This document shows positions 15,328 through 18,641 of a DNA stretch of 18,641 bases, piece by piece. The position numbers were made by a program, and so were the translations under genes. The notes below the pieces were generated by a model that worked only from the letters and a program-made list of their open reading frames with translations, was not told where the DNA came from and did no database searches. Origin of the DNA: JABCPE02 sp963506915 (GTDB taxonomy: Bacteria; Bacteroidota; Bacteroidia; Flavobacteriales; Weeksellaceae); NCBI GenBank assembly GCA_963506915.1, contig CAUORE010000031.1:1-18641 (forward strand), in the 5' to 3' direction. Every line of letters starts with the position of its first letter. Position 1 is the first letter of the stretch.

Positions 15328-15346
15328 ATTTACAAAAATCGTAAAT
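15328..15346. repeat. Inverted repeat in the fbp/aspartate kinase intergenic region
   Basis: ATTTAC (15328-15333) and GTAAAT (15341-15346) are 6-bp arms separated by 7 nt, within the 125-bp divergent promoter region and about 20 nt from the fbp start. The symmetry resembles a small operator and overlaps the best -7-like box for fbp. Chance is possible in AT-rich DNA. Confidence 0.3.
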
Positions 15347-15387
15347 TTATACCGAAAAATATACTTTTTTATATCAATCTTATTTAA

Positions 15388-15395
15388 TACTTTTG
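15388..15395 (+). promoter_or_regulatory. -7 promoter box for aspartate kinase
   Basis: TACTTTTG matches the Bacteroidota TAnnTTTG box. Transcription would start near 15400, giving a 5' leader of about 33 nt. The -33 position holds only a T-run, so the match is partial. Confidence 0.5.
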
Positions 15396-15433
15396 TAGGT
15401 TTGAGTGGAAGACTATAAATTAAAAAAATCTCG

Positions 15434-16675
15434 ATGAAGATATTCAAATTTGGAGGAGCTTCTGTGAAAGATGCTGATAGTGTGAAAAATGTGCTCAGAG
15501 TGCTTAGTATACAAGGCTTTGAGAGGTGTCTGATAGTCGTTTCGGCTATGGGAAAGACTACTAATGCACTGGAAAGAGTGGTGGAATTTTATTTCAATAA
15601 GAGTGACTATCAGCAGGAAATAGCTAAAATAAAGGAAGAACATATCCAAATTGCAAAAGGACTTTTTGATGAAAACCACCATGTTTTCAGCGAAATCAAA
15701 TTGTTTTTTGATGATATAGAATCTTTCCTTAGAAGGAATAAATCTCCTAATTACAATTTTGTTTATGACCAAGTTGTAACCTGTGGAGAGATGATTTCAT
15801 CAAAAATATTAAGTGTGTATCTTTCTGATAATGAGATGGGTAACCAGTGGCTGGATGCTCGGGATTTTATAAAAACTGATACCAACTACCGCGAAGGGCT
15901 TGTTAATTGGGAAGAAACAGAGAAAAATATTTCCCAATTGGATAAGACTAAAACCTATGTTACTCAAGGGTTTATAGGTTCGGATGAAAATAATTTCACG
16001 GTTTCTCTGGGGCGTGAGGGGTCTGATTATTCCGCGGCGATTTTCGCTTATTGTTTGGATGCCAAGGATATGACAATCTGGAAAGATGTCCCTGGTGTGA
16101 TGACTGGCGATCCAAGGAAGTTTGAAAATGTGGAGCTTCTTTCCAATATTTCCTACGAAGAAGCCATAGAAATGGCGTATTATGGGGCATCGGTAATTCA
16201 CCCAAAAACCCTGCAACCACTGAAACAGAAGAGTATTCCGTTTTTTGTGAAGTCATTCATCAACCCAGAAAAAGCGGGAACGAAAATAGGAATATCAACT
16301 GAAAATCAGCTTTTGGAAAGTTATATTCTAAAAGAAAATCAGGTTCTTATGCGTATCGCGACGCGAGATTTTTCGTTCATAGCGGAAGACCACATTAGTT
16401 TTATTTTCAGGGAATTAGCAAAAAGAAATATTAAGGTTTCTCTGATGCAGAATTCGGCGATATCTCTGGCACTTTGTTTGGAGGATAAATTTAATAATAT
16501 AGATGAATTGGAGGCTGAACTGGAGCAGGATTTTAATACAGAGATAGTTAAAAATGTGTCTCTTTTCACGATAAGAAATGCAAGGTTAGAAAATTTGGAT
16601 AAGCTGTACGAAGGTAAAAATGTTCTTTTGGAGCAGATTACCAAGACTACGGTACAAATGATAATAAATGGATAA
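15434..16675 (+). CDS. Aspartate kinase (monofunctional)
   Basis: Enzyme of 413 residues that phosphorylates aspartate, the first step towards lysine/diaminopimelate, threonine and methionine. The N-terminal kinase motif KFGGASV (5-11), VVSAMGKTTN, SLGREGSDYSA and MAYYGASVIHPKTLQPL define the amino-acid kinase domain. The last 120 residues form the tandem ACT-type regulatory region, starting NQVLMRIATRDFSFI and including REIAKRNIKV-like FRELAKRNIKVSLMQNS. No homoserine dehydrogenase domain is attached. Length is slightly short of the 450-residue lysC type but normal for Bacteroidota single-domain kinases. Which end product inhibits it cannot be told. The acyltransferase gene starts 5 bp after its stop, so they are probably cotranscribed. 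Confidence 0.94.
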   Translation: MKIFKFGGASVKDADSVKNVLRVLSIQGFERCLIVVSAMGKTTNALERVVEFYFNKSDYQQEIAKIKEEHIQIAKGLFDENHHVFSEIKLFFDDIESFLRRNKSPNYNFVYDQVVTCGEMISSKILSVYLSDNEMGNQWLDARDFIKTDTNYREGLVNWEETEKNISQLDKTKTYVTQGFIGSDENNFTVSLGREGSDYSAAIFAYCLDAKDMTIWKDVPGVMTGDPRKFENVELLSNISYEEAIEMAYYGASVIHPKTLQPLKQKSIPFFVKSFINPEKAGTKIGISTENQLLESYILKENQVLMRIATRDFSFIAEDHISFIFRELAKRNIKVSLMQNSAISLALCLEDKFNNIDELEAELEQDFNTEIVKNVSLFTIRNARLENLDKLYEGKNVLLEQITKTTVQMIING

Positions 16676-16680
16676 AAGAT

Positions 16681-18510
16681 ATGAGTCTTATTTCTAAAAA
16701 AGATTTGATGACAGCCTCTGGACTGGATAAATTTGGGATTTTCGCAAGTCCTGCGGTTTCGGCTGTTATGAAATTTGCAAAAATAAATAAAGTGAATGCT
16801 CTTTATGATAAAGTTAAAAATTATGAAGGGCAGGATTTTTTTAATAAACTGTTAGAGGAACTGAATGTCAAATACTTGGCTTTTCAAGAAGATTTGGCTA
16901 AAATTCCCAAAACAGGACCTTTTATATTGGTGGCAAATCATCCGCTGGGGGCGTTGGATGGCGTGATAATGTGTAAAATTTTATCAGAAATTCGCCCTGA
17001 TTTTAAGGTGATGGGAAATTTCCTTTTGACAAAGATAGAACCGATGGCTCCGTATGTGATTTCTGTAAATCCATTTGAGGGAAGAAAAGAAGCATACAAC
17101 AGTATGTCTGGGATGAGAGAAGCGTTGCGACATCTGAGCGAGGGGCACTGTCTTGGGATTTTTCCTGCGGGAGAGGTTTCTAATAAGAATAATGAGTTTC
17201 ATGAAATTTTGGATAAAGAATGGGAAAATCCAGCTTTAAAACTGATAAAAAAAGCGAATGTTCCTGTGGTTCCGATGTATTTTCATGCGAAGAACAGTAA
17301 GTTTTTTTATTCAGCTTCCAAAATTCACCCAGATTTGCAGACACTTTTGCTTCCTTCCGAAATGGTGAATAAAAGGGAGAAACCTATAAAAATAAGAATA
17401 GGAAGACCTGTAAGTCCTAAAGTATTATCAGATTATGAAACTACAAAGGAGCTGGAAAACTTTCTAAGAAGGAAAGTCTACATGATGAAGTCTTATTTTG
17501 AAGACCGAAAATCTGTAGCAGAATTCTTAAAAGTGAAAAATCTAAATGTCACTCCTAAAAAAGAAGAAGTAGTAGAAAATATCATCGATGAAACGCCTTT
17601 GGAGGATATTTTACAAGATATAGAAAACCTCAAGAAAAAGGAAGGAAAAGTGTTGTTTTCGAATAATAATTATGATGTGTTTTTCACAACATTTGACGAA
17701 ATTCCTTCCATGATGCGCGAAATTGGTCGTCAGAGAGAATTGACCTTTAGAGCCGTAGGAGAGGGGACAAATCTTCCTTTTGACTTGGATGAGTATGATA
17801 AACACTATCACCATCTTATTCTTTGGGATAATGCTGACCAAAAAATCGTAGGGGCTTATAGAATGGCGCTGGGAGCAGAGGTGATGAAAAAACATGGAAT
17901 TAAAGGGTTTTATACCAATTCATTATTTGATTTTGATCAGGAATTACATCCGTTTTTCAATAAAGTTATAGAAATGGGAAGGGCGTATATTTCTATGGAA
18001 TATCAGCAGAAGCCTTTGCCGCTGTTCCTTTTGTGGAGAGGAATTGTCCATGTTTGTCTGAGAAATCCAAACCATAAATTCTTGATGGGAGGAGTGAGTA
18101 TCAGTAGCAGATTTTCGGATTTTTCTAAATCATTGATGATAGAATTCATGCGATCTAATTATTTCGATCCAGCAGTAGCGCAGCATGTTCATCCTAAAAA
18201 TGACTACAAAGTACATCTCAGCGAGCGAGATAAAAATCTTTTCTTTGAGGATTTGGACAATGATTTGAACAAATTTGATAAGTTGATAGATGATTTCGAG
18301 CCAGAAATGCGTATGCCTGTGCTGATAAAAAAATATATTAAGCAAAATGCGAAGGTTGTAGCATTCAATGTAGATCCTAATTTTAATGATGCTATAGATG
18401 GTCTTATGTATATCAGAATCAGGGATTTACCTGAGGATACCATTAAGCCTGTTTTGGAAGAAATAAGTGATCAGTTGAAAGAATTTGAAGAAAAAAATAA
18501 AAATAATTAA
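16681..18510 (+). CDS. Bifunctional acyltransferase: PlsC-like plus OlsB-like domains (OlsF-type aminolipid synthase)
   Basis: Protein of 609 residues with two acyltransferase domains. The N-terminal half (about 60-280) is a PlsC/lysophospholipid acyltransferase domain with the active-site NHPLGALDG (86-94), a substrate loop NPFEGRKEAYNS (130-141) and FPAGE (161-165); the NHPLG form is typical of hemolysin/OlsA-like enzymes. A charged linker (about 280-325) follows. The second half (about 325-525) matches OlsB-type N-acyltransferases: REIGRQRELTFRAVGEGT, IVGAYRMALG and KVIEMGRAYISMEYQ. In the literature such fusions, called OlsF, make ornithine lipid in Serratia and Flavobacterium from ornithine and acyl-ACP. 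Ornithine, glycine or another amino acid could be the substrate here. It probably acts at the inner face of the cytoplasmic membrane. The gene follows aspartate kinase by 5 bp, with no obvious metabolic link. Confidence 0.88.
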   Translation: MSLISKKDLMTASGLDKFGIFASPAVSAVMKFAKINKVNALYDKVKNYEGQDFFNKLLEELNVKYLAFQEDLAKIPKTGPFILVANHPLGALDGVIMCKILSEIRPDFKVMGNFLLTKIEPMAPYVISVNPFEGRKEAYNSMSGMREALRHLSEGHCLGIFPAGEVSNKNNEFHEILDKEWENPALKLIKKANVPVVPMYFHAKNSKFFYSASKIHPDLQTLLLPSEMVNKREKPIKIRIGRPVSPKVLSDYETTKELENFLRRKVYMMKSYFEDRKSVAEFLKVKNLNVTPKKEEVVENIIDETPLEDILQDIENLKKKEGKVLFSNNNYDVFFTTFDEIPSMMREIGRQRELTFRAVGEGTNLPFDLDEYDKHYHHLILWDNADQKIVGAYRMALGAEVMKKHGIKGFYTNSLFDFDQELHPFFNKVIEMGRAYISMEYQQKPLPLFLLWRGIVHVCLRNPNHKFLMGGVSISSRFSDFSKSLMIEFMRSNYFDPAVAQHVHPKNDYKVHLSERDKNLFFEDLDNDLNKFDKLIDDFEPEMRMPVLIKKYIKQNAKVVAFNVDPNFNDAIDGLMYIRIRDLPEDTIKPVLEEISDQLKEFEEKNKNN

Positions 18511-18517
18511 AATAAAA

Positions 18518-18548
18518 TTTGTTTTTATAAAAAAAAGGTGTATCTTTG
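18518..18548 (+). promoter_or_regulatory. Promoter of tRNA-Phe
   Basis: TTTG (18518-18521), a 19-bp spacer and TATCTTTG (18541-18548) reproduce the Bacteroidota consensus TTTG-N19-TAnnTTTG without mismatch. Transcription should start near 18553, about 34 nt before the tRNA. Confidence 0.85.
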
Positions 18549-18586
18549 CATCGCTTTAATCAATAACAGAGAAGCAAAATAAGAAT

Positions 18587-18641
<55 letters not shown>

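Noticed and set aside
15809..16256. Overlapping minus-strand open frames opposite aspartate kinase
   Set aside because: They are shadows of a well-supported kinase gene and have no domain, promoter or start context of their own.

Overview
The window looks like chromosomal DNA from an AT-rich member of the Bacteroidota, class Flavobacteriia, most like the Chryseobacterium/Elizabethkingia/Bergeyella group (Weeksellaceae). The clues are several Bacteroidota-type promoters (-7 box TAnnTTTG, one with a TTTG -33 box exactly 19 bp upstream), a general lack of Shine-Dalgarno sequences, TAA-dominated stops, and proteins of flavobacterial character. These include a fused acyltransferase of the OlsF kind and a class I fructose-bisphosphatase. 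The genus is an inference. No insertion sequence, phage gene or CRISPR array is visible.

Positions 1-9550 are one long leftward block devoted to de novo UMP synthesis, in the order pyrB, pyrC, carA, two secreted paralogues of unknown function, carB. They are followed by an SRPBCC-like gene broken by an in-frame TAG and a small HXXEE membrane protein. Together pyrB, pyrC, carA and carB make carbamoyl phosphate, carbamoyl-aspartate and dihydroorotate. No pyrR or pyrI is present. Instead, the leader of pyrB holds a flavobacterial promoter, a 23-codon leader ORF with a U-rich end, a possible pause hairpin, and a strong intrinsic terminator that starts at the leader's stop codon. This is the layout of a pyrBI-type, UTP-sensing translational attenuator, and it is the most interesting feature here.

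Positions 9807-14231 run rightward: acetyl-CoA synthetase (acs) with its own terminator, a wrecked small membrane-protein gene, a RimJ/RimL-type acetyltransferase with a promoter, and a sodium:solute symporter. A hairpin terminator able to work in both directions separates the symporter from the convergent fbp gene (gluconeogenesis).

fbp diverges from an aspartate kinase gene, which is followed after 5 bp by a 609-residue two-domain acyltransferase probably making ornithine or related aminolipids. The window ends inside a tRNA-Phe(GAA) gene preceded by a textbook Bacteroidota promoter.

Most of the window is ordinary core metabolism. The parts that merit a second look are the pyr attenuator, the secreted gene pair between carA and carB, the two genes carrying premature TAG codons, and the acyltransferase fusion.
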